Origin: Candidatus Ruminococcus intestinipullorum
GTDB taxonomy: Bacteria; Bacillota; Clostridia; Lachnospirales; Lachnospiraceae
DNA length: 34,023 bases
NCBI GenBank assembly: GCA_018883985.1
Contig: JAHLFA010000130.1
Span: 1-34,023 of the forward strand
Direction: 5' to 3'
Shown here: piece by piece, positions 15,586 through 23,823 of the stretch
Layout: each line of letters starts with the position of its first letter
Numbering within the stretch: the stretch's first letter is position 1
Position numbers and translations under genes: made by a program
Notes under the pieces: generated by a model
The model's input: the letters and a program-made list of their open reading frames with translations, nothing else
Told to the model about the DNA's origin: nothing
Database searches by the model: none

Positions 15586-17311
15586 GATACTTTTTCAATC
15601 AATTAGAGAATACAAAAAAGAATCAATTTTAGCCCCTGTTTTCGTAATTTTAGAAGTATTTATGGAAGTATTGATACCTATGGAAATGGCAAAGATTATT
15701 GATATAGGTATTGCTGGTGGTAATTTGCCTTATATTCTACAAAGAGGGGTTATCCTTGTTGCGATGGCATTTATCGCATTATTATTTGGTGTCATTGCAG
15801 GGAAAATGGCGGCAACAGCAGGAGCTGGATATGCGAAGAATTTACGACACGATATTTTTTATAAAGTGCAAGAATTTTCTTTTAAAAATATTGATAAGTT
15901 TGCAACATCAGGACTTGTTACTCGTATGACAACAGATATTACAAACGTACAGATGGCATATATGATGAGTATACGTCTTTTAGCTCGAGCTCCAATTATG
16001 ATGATATTATCATGGGTTATGACTTTAATGATTAATGTAAAAATAGCATTGCTGTTTTTAATCGTTGTCCCACTTTTAGGGGGTACACTGGTATTTATTG
16101 CAAAGAAGGCACATCCACATTTTATTAAAGTATTTGATGAGTATGATGTACTTAATAATTCCGTACAAGAGAATGTAAATGCAGCTAGAGTTGTGAAGGC
16201 GTTTGTAAGAGAAGATTATGAAGTGGAGAAATTCCATGGAATTTCAAAATTTGTATACACTTTGTTTACAAAAGCAGAAAAAATTGTTGCATGGAACTCA
16301 CCAGTTATGCAGTTTACAATGTATACAGTTGTACTTATTATGATTTCGATTGGTGGAAATAGTATTGTATCTGGTAGTATGGCAACTGGAGAGTTGACAA
16401 GTGTTATTGTATATGCAATGCAAATTTTAATGTCCTTAATGATGGTTACTTTTGTTTTTGTTATGCTTATGATTGCTGAAGCATCTACAGATCGTATTAC
16501 AGAGGTTTTAACAGAAGTTCCAGAGATGAAAGATAAGGAAGACGCAATCAAAGAGGTTGCAAGTGGAGAGATTGTATTTGAAAATGTAAACTTTAGTTAC
16601 GCTGGAGAAGGTGGAAATCTTTCTTTGAAAGATATTAATCTACACATCAAATCAGGGCAGACTATTGGAATCATTGGAGGTACAGGAAGTGCAAAATCCA
16701 CATTAGTACAGATGATACCACGCCTTTATGATGTAACAAGCGGAAGTGTTAAGGTTGGTGGAATTGACGTACGAGAATATAATTTAGAAGCACTACGTGA
16801 CCAAGTTTCTATGGTTCTTCAAAAGAATGTGTTATTTAGTGGAACAATTTACGAAAATATTCGTTGGGGCGATGAGAATGCAAGTGACGAAGAAGTACAA
16901 AGAGTATGTAAGCTTGCTCAGGCAGATGGATTTATTCAAGAGTTTCCAGCAGGATATGACACTATGATTGTTCAAGGTGGAAATAACGTTTCTGGAGGAC
17001 AAAAACAACGTTTATGTATTGCAAGAGCATTGCTAAAGAAACCAAAAATATTAATTTTAGATGACTCTACAAGTGCTGTAGATACAAAAACAGATGCTTT
17101 AATCCGAAAAGCCTTTAGAGAAGAAATTCCAAATACAACAAAGATTATTATTGCACAGAGAATTTCTTCTATAGAAGATGCAGATCAGATTATTGTATTG
17201 GATGAAGGGCATGTAGTAGGAGTTGGAACATCAGAAGAATTGTTGAAAACAAATGCAATTTATCGTGAAGTATATGAATCCCAAGTAAAAGGAGGTGGAG
17301 AGGATGAATAA
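15578..17311 (+). CDS. ABC exporter subunit with degenerate ATP site
   Basis: A 577-aa half-transporter: a six-helix type IV exporter domain (about 1-310) followed by a nucleotide-binding domain. Walker A reads GGTGSAKS (367-374), with Ala where most ABC proteins have Gly, and the residue after Walker B is Asp496 instead of the catalytic Glu. Together these mark the degenerate half of a heterodimeric exporter (EfrAB / LmrCD / TM287-288 type). The C-loop VSGGQKQR is intact and would complete the partner's active site. The start at 15578 follows AAGGAGGAG and lies inside the marR gene (8-nt overlap). It pairs with the next gene to pump drugs or other hydrophobic compounds out. Confidence 0.9.
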   Translation: MNKILFQSIREYKKESILAPVFVILEVFMEVLIPMEMAKIIDIGIAGGNLPYILQRGVILVAMAFIALLFGVIAGKMAATAGAGYAKNLRHDIFYKVQEFSFKNIDKFATSGLVTRMTTDITNVQMAYMMSIRLLARAPIMMILSWVMTLMINVKIALLFLIVVPLLGGTLVFIAKKAHPHFIKVFDEYDVLNNSVQENVNAARVVKAFVREDYEVEKFHGISKFVYTLFTKAEKIVAWNSPVMQFTMYTVVLIMISIGGNSIVSGSMATGELTSVIVYAMQILMSLMMVTFVFVMLMIAEASTDRITEVLTEVPEMKDKEDAIKEVASGEIVFENVNFSYAGEGGNLSLKDINLHIKSGQTIGIIGGTGSAKSTLVQMIPRLYDVTSGSVKVGGIDVREYNLEALRDQVSMVLQKNVLFSGTIYENIRWGDENASDEEVQRVCKLAQADGFIQEFPAGYDTMIVQGGNNVSGGQKQRLCIARALLKKPKILILDDSTSAVDTKTDALIRKAFREEIPNTTKIIIAQRISSIEDADQIIVLDEGHVVGVGTSEELLKTNAIYREVYESQVKGGGEDE

Positions 17312-19193
17312 GGAACAAAAGCCAAGAGTTTCAAAGGAGACATTAAAAACAGCAAAACGTCTTTTGAAATATGTAACAGGAATTTATAAAGTGAGATTTG
17401 TTCTTGTATTTGTTTGTATACTAATAAGTTCCGTAGCATCCATTTCTGTATCTCTATCATTGAAGTTTTTATTAGATGACTTTATTATTCCGTTGATGGG
17501 ACAGCAGAATCCTGATTTTACGAATTTTTATAAAGCGATGGGAGTATTGGGCTGTATTTTCTTATTAGGTGTACTTTCTACATTTACGTATACAAGATTA
17601 ATGGTATATATTGGGCAAGGTGTCTTAAAAAAGGTTCGAGATGATATGTTTGAACATATGCAGACATTACCAATTCGCTATTTTGATCAAAATACAAATG
17701 GCTCTATCATGAGCTTATATACAAATGATACGGATACTTTACGTCAAATGATTAGTCAAGCTATTCCACAGGCGTTGATGTCATTTTTTACGATAGTGGT
17801 TACATTTATTTCTATGCTTGTATTAAGTCCACTTCTTACATTGTTAGCAGTGATTATGATTGCTGTCATGATGTTTGTAACAAGAAAAATTGGAAGCAAT
17901 AGTGGAAAATACTTTGTTCGTCAGCAGATGGCACTAGCGGATGTAACAGGATTTATAGAAGAAAGAATGAATGGGCAGCGTGTTATAAAAGTTTTTAATC
18001 ACGAACGAGTGTCCGAAGAAGAGTTTGATAAATTGAATGAGGAACTATTTGTTAGTGCTTCTAGAGCAAATACATTTGCAAATATGATGGGACCTGTTGT
18101 TGGAAATATTGGAAATATGCAGTTTGTATTAACAGCAGTACTAGGTGGAGTTTTATCTGTTCTTGGTGTAGGTGGAATTACACTTGGAATTATGGCATCT
18201 TATTTACAGTTTACAAAGAGCTTTACACAGCCATTTATGCAGGTAGCACAGCAATTTAACTCAATTGTTATGGCATTAGCTGGTGCAGAACGTATCTTTA
18301 AGTTGATTGATGAAGAACCTGAAGAGGATGAAGGATATGTTACATTGGTAAATGCCAAGAAAGATGAAAATGGAAATATTGTAGAATGTAAAGAAAGAAC
18401 AGGAATGTGGGCATGGAAACATCCACATACAGCCGATGGAAGTGTTTCTTATACAGAGCTTACAGGAGATGTTCGATTTGAAGATGTTACATTTGGATAC
18501 AATGAGGATAAAGTGATTTTGAAAGAAATTAGTTTATTTGCAAAGCCAGGACAGAAGCTTGCATTCGTTGGATCTACAGGAGCAGGAAAAACTACAATTA
18601 CGAACTTAATAAATCGTTTCTATAATATACAAGAAGGTAAGATTCGCTATGATGGAATCAACATCACTAAAATAAAGAAAGATGATTTAAGACGTTCTCT
18701 GGGAATTGTACTTCAAGATACACATCTTTTTACAGGGACAATTATGGAAAATATCCGTTATGGAAAATTAGATGCAACGGATGAAGAGGTATACGAAGCA
18801 GCAAAATTAGCACATGCAGACCAATTTATCAAGATGCTTCCAAAAGGATATGATACGATGCTTAGTGGAGATGGGGAAGAATTATCACAAGGTCAAAGAC
18901 AGCTTCTTTCCATTGCAAGAGCTGCAGTTGCAAATCCACCAGTTTTGATTTTAGATGAGGCCACTTCTAGTATTGATACTCGAACAGAAAGCATTGTACA
19001 AAAGGGAATGGATAACCTAATGAAAGGCCGTACCGTATTTGTTATTGCGCATCGACTTTCTACTATACGAAATAGTGATGCAATTATCGTTCTAGATCAT
19101 GGAAAAATTATAGAACGAGGTGATCATGAAGAGTTGATTCAGAAAAAAGGAACCTATTATCAGCTTTATACTGGTAAGTTAGAGCTTTCATAA
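17304..19193 (+). CDS. ABC exporter subunit with canonical ATP site
   Basis: A 629-aa half-transporter and partner of the preceding gene. Its membrane domain covers about residues 20-330. A family-typical linker insertion of about 40 residues (around GMWAWKHPHT) precedes the ATPase domain. Walker A is GSTGAGKT (423-430) and the catalytic Glu552 is present (LDEATS). The signature reads LSQGQ instead of LSGGQ; this motif would face the degenerate site across the dimer. The ATG at 17304 follows AAAGGAGG and overlaps the upstream gene by 8 nt. A strong terminator follows at 19207-19248, closing the three-gene operon. Confidence 0.92.
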   Translation: MNKEQKPRVSKETLKTAKRLLKYVTGIYKVRFVLVFVCILISSVASISVSLSLKFLLDDFIIPLMGQQNPDFTNFYKAMGVLGCIFLLGVLSTFTYTRLMVYIGQGVLKKVRDDMFEHMQTLPIRYFDQNTNGSIMSLYTNDTDTLRQMISQAIPQALMSFFTIVVTFISMLVLSPLLTLLAVIMIAVMMFVTRKIGSNSGKYFVRQQMALADVTGFIEERMNGQRVIKVFNHERVSEEEFDKLNEELFVSASRANTFANMMGPVVGNIGNMQFVLTAVLGGVLSVLGVGGITLGIMASYLQFTKSFTQPFMQVAQQFNSIVMALAGAERIFKLIDEEPEEDEGYVTLVNAKKDENGNIVECKERTGMWAWKHPHTADGSVSYTELTGDVRFEDVTFGYNEDKVILKEISLFAKPGQKLAFVGSTGAGKTTITNLINRFYNIQEGKIRYDGINITKIKKDDLRRSLGIVLQDTHLFTGTIMENIRYGKLDATDEEVYEAAKLAHADQFIKMLPKGYDTMLSGDGEELSQGQRQLLSIARAAVANPPVLILDEATSSIDTRTESIVQKGMDNLMKGRTVFVIAHRLSTIRNSDAIIVLDHGKIIERGDHEELIQKKGTYYQLYTGKLELS

Positions 19194-19206
19194 ATTTAGT
19201 CTTGTA

Positions 19207-19248
19207 GAAGTGCTTTCAATCCTATTTTGATTGAGGCACTTCTTTTTT
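19207..19248 (+). terminator. Terminator of the exporter operon
   Basis: GAAGTGC...CAATC (19207-19221) pairs with GATTG...GCACTTC (19229-19242) with one small bulge, followed by TTTTTT. Confidence 0.9.
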
Positions 19249-19295
19249 ATCTTCATTTCTTAGCGAAAAATTAACACATTTGATACTTGTAGAGG

Positions 19296-19324
19296 GTGAC
19301 AATTTTTATTATTAATGTTAATAT
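19296..19324 (+). promoter_or_regulatory. Possible promoter of the GGDEF gene
   Basis: GTGACA (19296-19301), a 17-nt spacer and TAATAT (19319-19324), 33 nt before the TTG start. The -10 box is only a moderate match. Confidence 0.45.
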
Positions 19325-19357
19325 AAAGAGAAAGCTATAGGGAAAGGAAGTTATCGT

Positions 19358-21739
19358 TTGAAAATAAAAAGATTGTTTTTTGTAGTATGGATGTTTTTAT
19401 TATGCTGTTTTGGATATACAAAAGTATATGCAGCAGAAACGGTGAGAGTAGGGTTTCCCATACAATCTGGGTTTACAGAAAAAGATGCACAAGGTAATTA
19501 TATAGGATATACAGTAGATTATCTTGAAGAAATTAGTAAATATACAGGTTGGGATTATGAATATGTAGAAGCTGAGGGGGATTTGAATCAGCAGTTGACA
19601 ACCTTGCTAGATATGTTAGAAAAAGGTGAAATTGATCTGATGGGGGTTATATCCCATGATGAGGCTCTTGAAGAAATCTATAGTTATCCAAGTTACAATT
19701 ATGGAATGGTGTATACGTCCATTGCAGTGTTATATGATGATGCTAGATGGCATAGAGAGAATCCAGATAGTTGGGAAGGGATTCGAATTGCTACATATCC
19801 ACGGTTAAAGATGAGGGTAGAACAGTTAGAAAAGTTTGCCTCTGTTACAGGCTTCACATATGATTTGGTGGAATATGAGTCATGGCAGGAGGTAGATGAG
19901 GCGATAAGAAATGGAGAAGCAGATGCTACACTGGCGATTAATTCAGCTTTGCCTGATGGATTCAAAAGCATAGCAGATTTTTCGCCAAACCCATTTTACT
20001 TTGCTACTACGAAAGGAAATCAAAATGTTGTAAGAGGGTTGAATCTGGCACTCTCAAACATAGAAGAAACAAACCCATACTTGAAATCACAACTTAATAG
20101 TAAGTATTTTGAAGGGAAAAGTCTTTTTAGTGTATCAGAAGAAGATAAGGAATATATAGAATCTTTAGGTACCATAAAGGTGCTAATGATAGATGGGAAT
20201 GCACCACTTCACTGGATAGATTCTGAAGGAAATCCAAAGGGGATTTCTATTAGTTATTTACAGGAATTTGCTCGGGTTACTGGGTTAAAGTACGAAGTGG
20301 TTCCTGTAATAAGCTATGAAGAGGCTATTGAGGAACTAAATAAAGGAGATATTACATTATTTATAGGATTGGATAGAGGTTCAGAGCTGCAAAAAGACTT
20401 AGAGCTGATACTATCGGCAGCGTATTTAGATAGTAATAGGATTTTGGTATTTAATAAAAATGCCAGTGAAGACATAACGGATGGAAAATTTGTTTATAAT
20501 TCCTACAAGGGATTAGAGAAGGTAGAGGATTCCGTTCACGAAGCATATTATATAGAGTTCTATTGTATTAAATACTATCTTCAGAAGGAAAAGTTATATT
20601 CTGAAATAGATACAAATACAAATGATGCAATGTATACGGCATATACTTTTGGATTAGCAGATAAGGAACAAATGCATCTGTTATCTATGATGAATGAATT
20701 TCTTGCACAAATAGATACGGAAACAGAGCGCAAGTTTTTATATAATAATATGATTACAGAAGCAGGGTATACGCTAGGTGAACTTTTACAAATATATTCT
20801 TTAGAAATTAGTGTTTTTATTTTTATAGTAGTAATCATTATAATTGTATTAATTATTAGATACGTAAAAATTAAAACACGTATGTTCCGTGAAAAAGAAG
20901 TGCAGGAAAATCGATTCCATGAGATGGCGAAGCTAATGGATGAGTGTTTTTTTGAATATAATTATAATAGAGATTATATGAATATTCAAAATAATAGAGT
21001 AGTACTTCAAGGAAAACATAAAATTGAAAAGTTCCTCCTTGAATGCGAGGACTATCCGATATTAAATGACTTGCTAAAATTGAAACAAGATACACAGCAT
21101 GATGTAGTATTAGAAACGCAAGAGGGACCTAAATGGTATCGAATTATCATAAAGATTGTTCGTAATGATAAAGGTGAACCATCTTATGCATTTGGTAAGA
21201 TTTATAGTATTCATAAAGATATGGCAGAAAGAAAAGCTCTAAAGGAAAAATCAGAAAAAGATGGTTTAACAGGTTTGTTAAATCGTTTAGGCGGAGAGTT
21301 GCATATAAAGAGAGCTTTGTGTACAAATCCAAATCAGGGAATTTTACTTTTGTTTGATATTGATAATTTTAAGTCTGTAAATGATTATATGGGACATCCT
21401 ATAGGAGATCGTCTGCTAATAGATTTTGCTGAATTTATAAAAGACTTCTTTAGAGAAGAAGATGTTAAATGCAGAATGGGTGGAGATGAATTCCTTGTTC
21501 TAATAAACAATTCAATAAGTCAGGAAAGTTTATCTGAGAAGCTTAAAGTGTTTAATACAAAAGTGAATGAACAAGTTATGAGTACTTACAAGGAATACAA
21601 TGTAACAGTGAGTATAGGTGCTGCTTATGTAACAGAAAAAGCAAACACTTATAAGGCGTTGTATGAAAAAGCTGATCGTGCAATGTATATGACGAAAAGA
21701 GACGGAAAGAACGGATTTTATATCAGTGATGAGCCATAA
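19358..21739 (+). CDS. Diguanylate cyclase with two extracellular solute-binding domains
   Basis: A 793-aa sensor enzyme. The order is a signal peptide (to about AAE at 26-28), two tandem SBP_bac_3-like domains (about 28-235 and 262-460), a membrane helix (about 483-505), a PAS-like cytoplasmic segment (about 520-640), and a GGDEF domain. The active site GGDEF is at 708-712. The inhibitory RxxD site (REED, 699-702) sits exactly five residues before it, so the enzyme should make c-di-GMP with product feedback. Outside, it probably senses an amino acid or similar small ligand. It starts with TTG behind GGGAAAGGAAG; the next ATG, about 30 nt on, would cut into the signal peptide. Both ends are bounded by terminators, so it is monocistronic. 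Confidence 0.9.
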   Translation: MKIKRLFFVVWMFLLCCFGYTKVYAAETVRVGFPIQSGFTEKDAQGNYIGYTVDYLEEISKYTGWDYEYVEAEGDLNQQLTTLLDMLEKGEIDLMGVISHDEALEEIYSYPSYNYGMVYTSIAVLYDDARWHRENPDSWEGIRIATYPRLKMRVEQLEKFASVTGFTYDLVEYESWQEVDEAIRNGEADATLAINSALPDGFKSIADFSPNPFYFATTKGNQNVVRGLNLALSNIEETNPYLKSQLNSKYFEGKSLFSVSEEDKEYIESLGTIKVLMIDGNAPLHWIDSEGNPKGISISYLQEFARVTGLKYEVVPVISYEEAIEELNKGDITLFIGLDRGSELQKDLELILSAAYLDSNRILVFNKNASEDITDGKFVYNSYKGLEKVEDSVHEAYYIEFYCIKYYLQKEKLYSEIDTNTNDAMYTAYTFGLADKEQMHLLSMMNEFLAQIDTETERKFLYNNMITEAGYTLGELLQIYSLEISVFIFIVVIIIIVLIIRYVKIKTRMFREKEVQENRFHEMAKLMDECFFEYNYNRDYMNIQNNRVVLQGKHKIEKFLLECEDYPILNDLLKLKQDTQHDVVLETQEGPKWYRIIIKIVRNDKGEPSYAFGKIYSIHKDMAERKALKEKSEKDGLTGLLNRLGGELHIKRALCTNPNQGILLLFDIDNFKSVNDYMGHPIGDRLLIDFAEFIKDFFREEDVKCRMGGDEFLVLINNSISQESLSEKLKVFNTKVNEQVMSTYKEYNVTVSIGAAYVTEKANTYKALYEKADRAMYMTKRDGKNGFYISDEP

Positions 21740-21745
21740 AAAACA

Positions 21746-21779
21746 AGGACTGTGAGATGATTTTCACAGTCCTGTTTTT
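21746..21779. terminator. Bidirectional terminator
   Basis: AGGACTGTGA (21746-21755) and TCACAGTCCT (21764-21773) form a perfect 10-bp stem, with A-runs before and T-runs after. It serves the convergent GGDEF and Hsp20 genes. Confidence 0.9.
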
Positions 21780-21801
21780 ACTATTTATACTGGTGAGAAA
21801 T

Positions 21802-22251
21802 CTAACCTTCTATTTTGATTTGGGATTTCTCAGGTACTTCTTTATTAACCTTTTTAGGAAGGGTAATTTTTAGGATACCATCTTCATATTTTGCATGCAC
21901 TTCATCTTGAGTAATCTGATCCCCAACATAAAAACTTCGGCTCATACTACCAGAATAACGTTCACGACGAATATAATTTCCTTTATCATCTTTTGTATCT
22001 TTATCAAGTCCTTTTGTTGTAGAAATAGACAAATATCCATTTTCTAGCTGAACATTTAACTGTTCTTTTTTAAAACCAGGTAAGTCAATAAATACTTCAT
22101 AGCTGTCATCTGTTTCACGGATATCTGTTTTCATCATATTCTTTGTGTGTTTTCCATAAAGTGGATTATGCTTTCCAAAGAATTCTTTTTCCATAGGCAA
22201 ATCCATAAACTCATCAAATAAATTTTCACCAAAAATACGTGGCATCATCAT
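21802..22251 (-). CDS. Hsp20/alpha-crystallin small heat shock protein
   Basis: A 149-aa ATP-independent holdase chaperone. The alpha-crystallin domain (about 40-138) is complete: DIRETDDSYEVFIDLPGF, the GYLSIS strand, the RRERYSGSMSRSF core and the closing GILKITLPK. A short C-terminal tail with an IKI-type I-x-I motif is present for oligomer contacts. The N-terminus has the usual PRIFGENLFDEFM segment. An AAAGGAG site precedes the first of three consecutive ATG codons. The promoter is at 22305-22333. No CIRCE or CtsR box was found, so control by HrcA or CtsR is not supported. Confidence 0.95.
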   Translation of the reverse strand: MMMPRIFGENLFDEFMDLPMEKEFFGKHNPLYGKHTKNMMKTDIRETDDSYEVFIDLPGFKKEQLNVQLENGYLSISTTKGLDKDTKDDKGNYIRRERYSGSMSRSFYVGDQITQDEVHAKYEDGILKITLPKKVNKEVPEKSQIKIEG

Positions 22252-22304
22252 AAGTCATTACTCCTTTCGTCAATGAAATAAAACTTATCATTTGTTCTAT
22301 TTGT

Positions 22305-22333
22305 AATATAGCATTCAATATTTATGAAATCAA
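22305..22333 (-). promoter_or_regulatory. Promoter of the Hsp20 gene
   Basis: On the minus strand: TTGATT (22328-22333), a 17-nt spacer and TATATT (22305-22310), fitting the vegetative sigma factor. Confidence 0.65.
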
Positions 22334-22404
22334 GGGATTAGTATTTTATCCTTTGAAAAAATAATGTATAATATAAAACAAAAACGACAAAGGTGAGGTT
22401 TAGA

Positions 22405-23637
22405 ATGAATCGTGTAGAAAAACGTTGGGTATTATATGATGTGGGAAATTCAGCATTTACACTTTTAATAGCTACGATTATGCCAATTTACTTTAACTAT
22501 CTTGCTTCGGATGCGGGAATTTCCGAAGTAGATTATTTAGCGTATTGGGGATATGCTACTTCTATAGCGACAGTATTCGTAGCGTTTTTAGGACCAATGC
22601 TTGGAACAGTATCAGATTTAAAGGATCAAAAGAAAAAGATATTTCTCGGTTCACTATTAGTAGGAGCGATAGGGTGTATTTTCTTAGGGGTTACTAGATC
22701 GTGGATATGGTTTTTAGTATTGTTTGTAATCGCAAAATCAGCGTATTCGATTAGTTTAGTAGTTTATGATGCAATGCTTACAGATATTACCTCTAACGAA
22801 CGAATGGACGAGGTTTCTGCCAAAGGATATGCGTGGGGATATATTGGTAGTTGTATTCCGTTTATAGTGAGTCTTGTCATAGTGCTATTTCATGAAGAGA
22901 TTGGCATGAACATGGAAACAGCAATGGGAGTAGCGTTTTTAATAGTAGCAATATGGTGGGTAGGATTGTCTGTTCCGTTGTTGCGTATATACAAACAAAG
23001 ATATTATCAAGAGGTTCAGGGAAATCCTTTGAAGGAATCCATAAAACGTTTGAAATCCGTTTTTTTAGAATTAAAGGAAAATAAGAAAGTTTTATTTTTC
23101 TTAATAGCATTTTTCTTTTACATAGATGGTGTTTATACAATTATTGATATGGCTACTGCTTACGGAACGGCTTTGGGGTTTGGAGCTACCAGTTTACTTT
23201 TAGCATTGCTTTTAACTCAAATAGTTGCCTTTCCAGCGGCACTAGGATTTGGAGCGTTAGCTAAAAGAATTTCACCTTCTCGTTTAATTTTAGGGTGTGT
23301 TACAGCATACTTTTTTATTGCTTTGTATGGAATTGGACTAAAGCATTCTTATCAATTTTGGATTTTAGCTGTCTGCGTGGGGATATTTCAGGGGGCAATT
23401 CAATCCATGTCACGTTCCTATTATGCAAAAAATATACCGTCAGAAAAAGCAGGAGAGTACTTCGGAATTTATGATATTTGTGGAAAAGGTGCTTCCTTTA
23501 TGGGGACGGTATTAGTATCTCTTGTAAGTCAGTTAACTGGAAATACGAACTTTGGGGTAGGGGCATTATCTGTTATGTTCTTATTAGGTGCGTTATTCTT
23601 TTTAAAGGCAAATAATATTAAGGCGGAAATAGAATAA
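22405..23637 (+). CDS. MFS transporter, UMF1 family
   Basis: A 410-aa protein with about twelve membrane helices. The opening WVLYDVGNSAF and the loop DLKDQKKK are typical of the UMF1 (Atg22-like) branch of the major facilitator superfamily, and a late QSMSRSYYAKNIP block is also characteristic. The substrate is unknown; relatives are thought to export small metabolites such as amino acids. The ATG at 22405 follows AAAGGTGAGG; an upstream in-frame GTG at 22393 lies inside that site and is rejected. A TATAAT at 22367-22372 with a poor -35 (TTTTAT) is the best promoter candidate. No clear terminator separates it from pckA. Confidence 0.85.
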   Translation: MNRVEKRWVLYDVGNSAFTLLIATIMPIYFNYLASDAGISEVDYLAYWGYATSIATVFVAFLGPMLGTVSDLKDQKKKIFLGSLLVGAIGCIFLGVTRSWIWFLVLFVIAKSAYSISLVVYDAMLTDITSNERMDEVSAKGYAWGYIGSCIPFIVSLVIVLFHEEIGMNMETAMGVAFLIVAIWWVGLSVPLLRIYKQRYYQEVQGNPLKESIKRLKSVFLELKENKKVLFFLIAFFFYIDGVYTIIDMATAYGTALGFGATSLLLALLLTQIVAFPAALGFGALAKRISPSRLILGCVTAYFFIALYGIGLKHSYQFWILAVCVGIFQGAIQSMSRSYYAKNIPSEKAGEYFGIYDICGKGASFMGTVLVSLVSQLTGNTNFGVGALSVMFLLGALFFLKANNIKAEIE

Positions 23638-23739
23638 AATGGAAGTTTTAATAATACAACTTGCAATGTGAAAAAAGTATAAAAATAGAAACATACAGAA
23701 AAATATTATTTTATACTGGAAAATTTAGGGAAAATGTGT

Positions 23740-23745
23740 ATAATA
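23740..23745 (+). promoter_or_regulatory. Likely -10 box of pckA
   Basis: A consensus TATAAT 78 nt before the pckA start. The -35 region at 17 nt (CTGGAA) is weak, which suggests that an activator or other control is needed. Confidence 0.5.
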
Positions 23746-23768
23746 GAAGATAAAGAAAGAAAAGATAG

Positions 23769-23802
23769 ATTTTGCAAGATTAAAATACAAAACTTGCAAA
23801 AT
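23769..23802. promoter_or_regulatory. Perfect inverted repeat in the pckA leader
   Basis: ATTTTGCAAG (23769-23778) and CTTGCAAAAT (23793-23802) are exact reverse complements with a 14-nt A-rich gap, between the -10 box and the ribosome site. A further CTTGCAA lies upstream at 23660-23666. It may be an operator or an RNA hairpin that controls pckA. Confidence 0.6.
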
Positions 23803-23823
23803 GAATATTGTAGGAGGTTAGTG

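Noticed and set aside
21802-22333. CIRCE or CtsR control of the Hsp20 gene
   Set aside because: Neither the TTAGCACTC inverted repeat nor the tandem GGTCAAA heptamer is present near the promoter.
23734-23823. Thirty-codon N-terminal extension of PEP carboxykinase
   Set aside because: The ATG overlaps the -10 box and the extension reads through the inverted repeat; the ATG at 23824 has an ideal ribosome site and gives the family's normal start.
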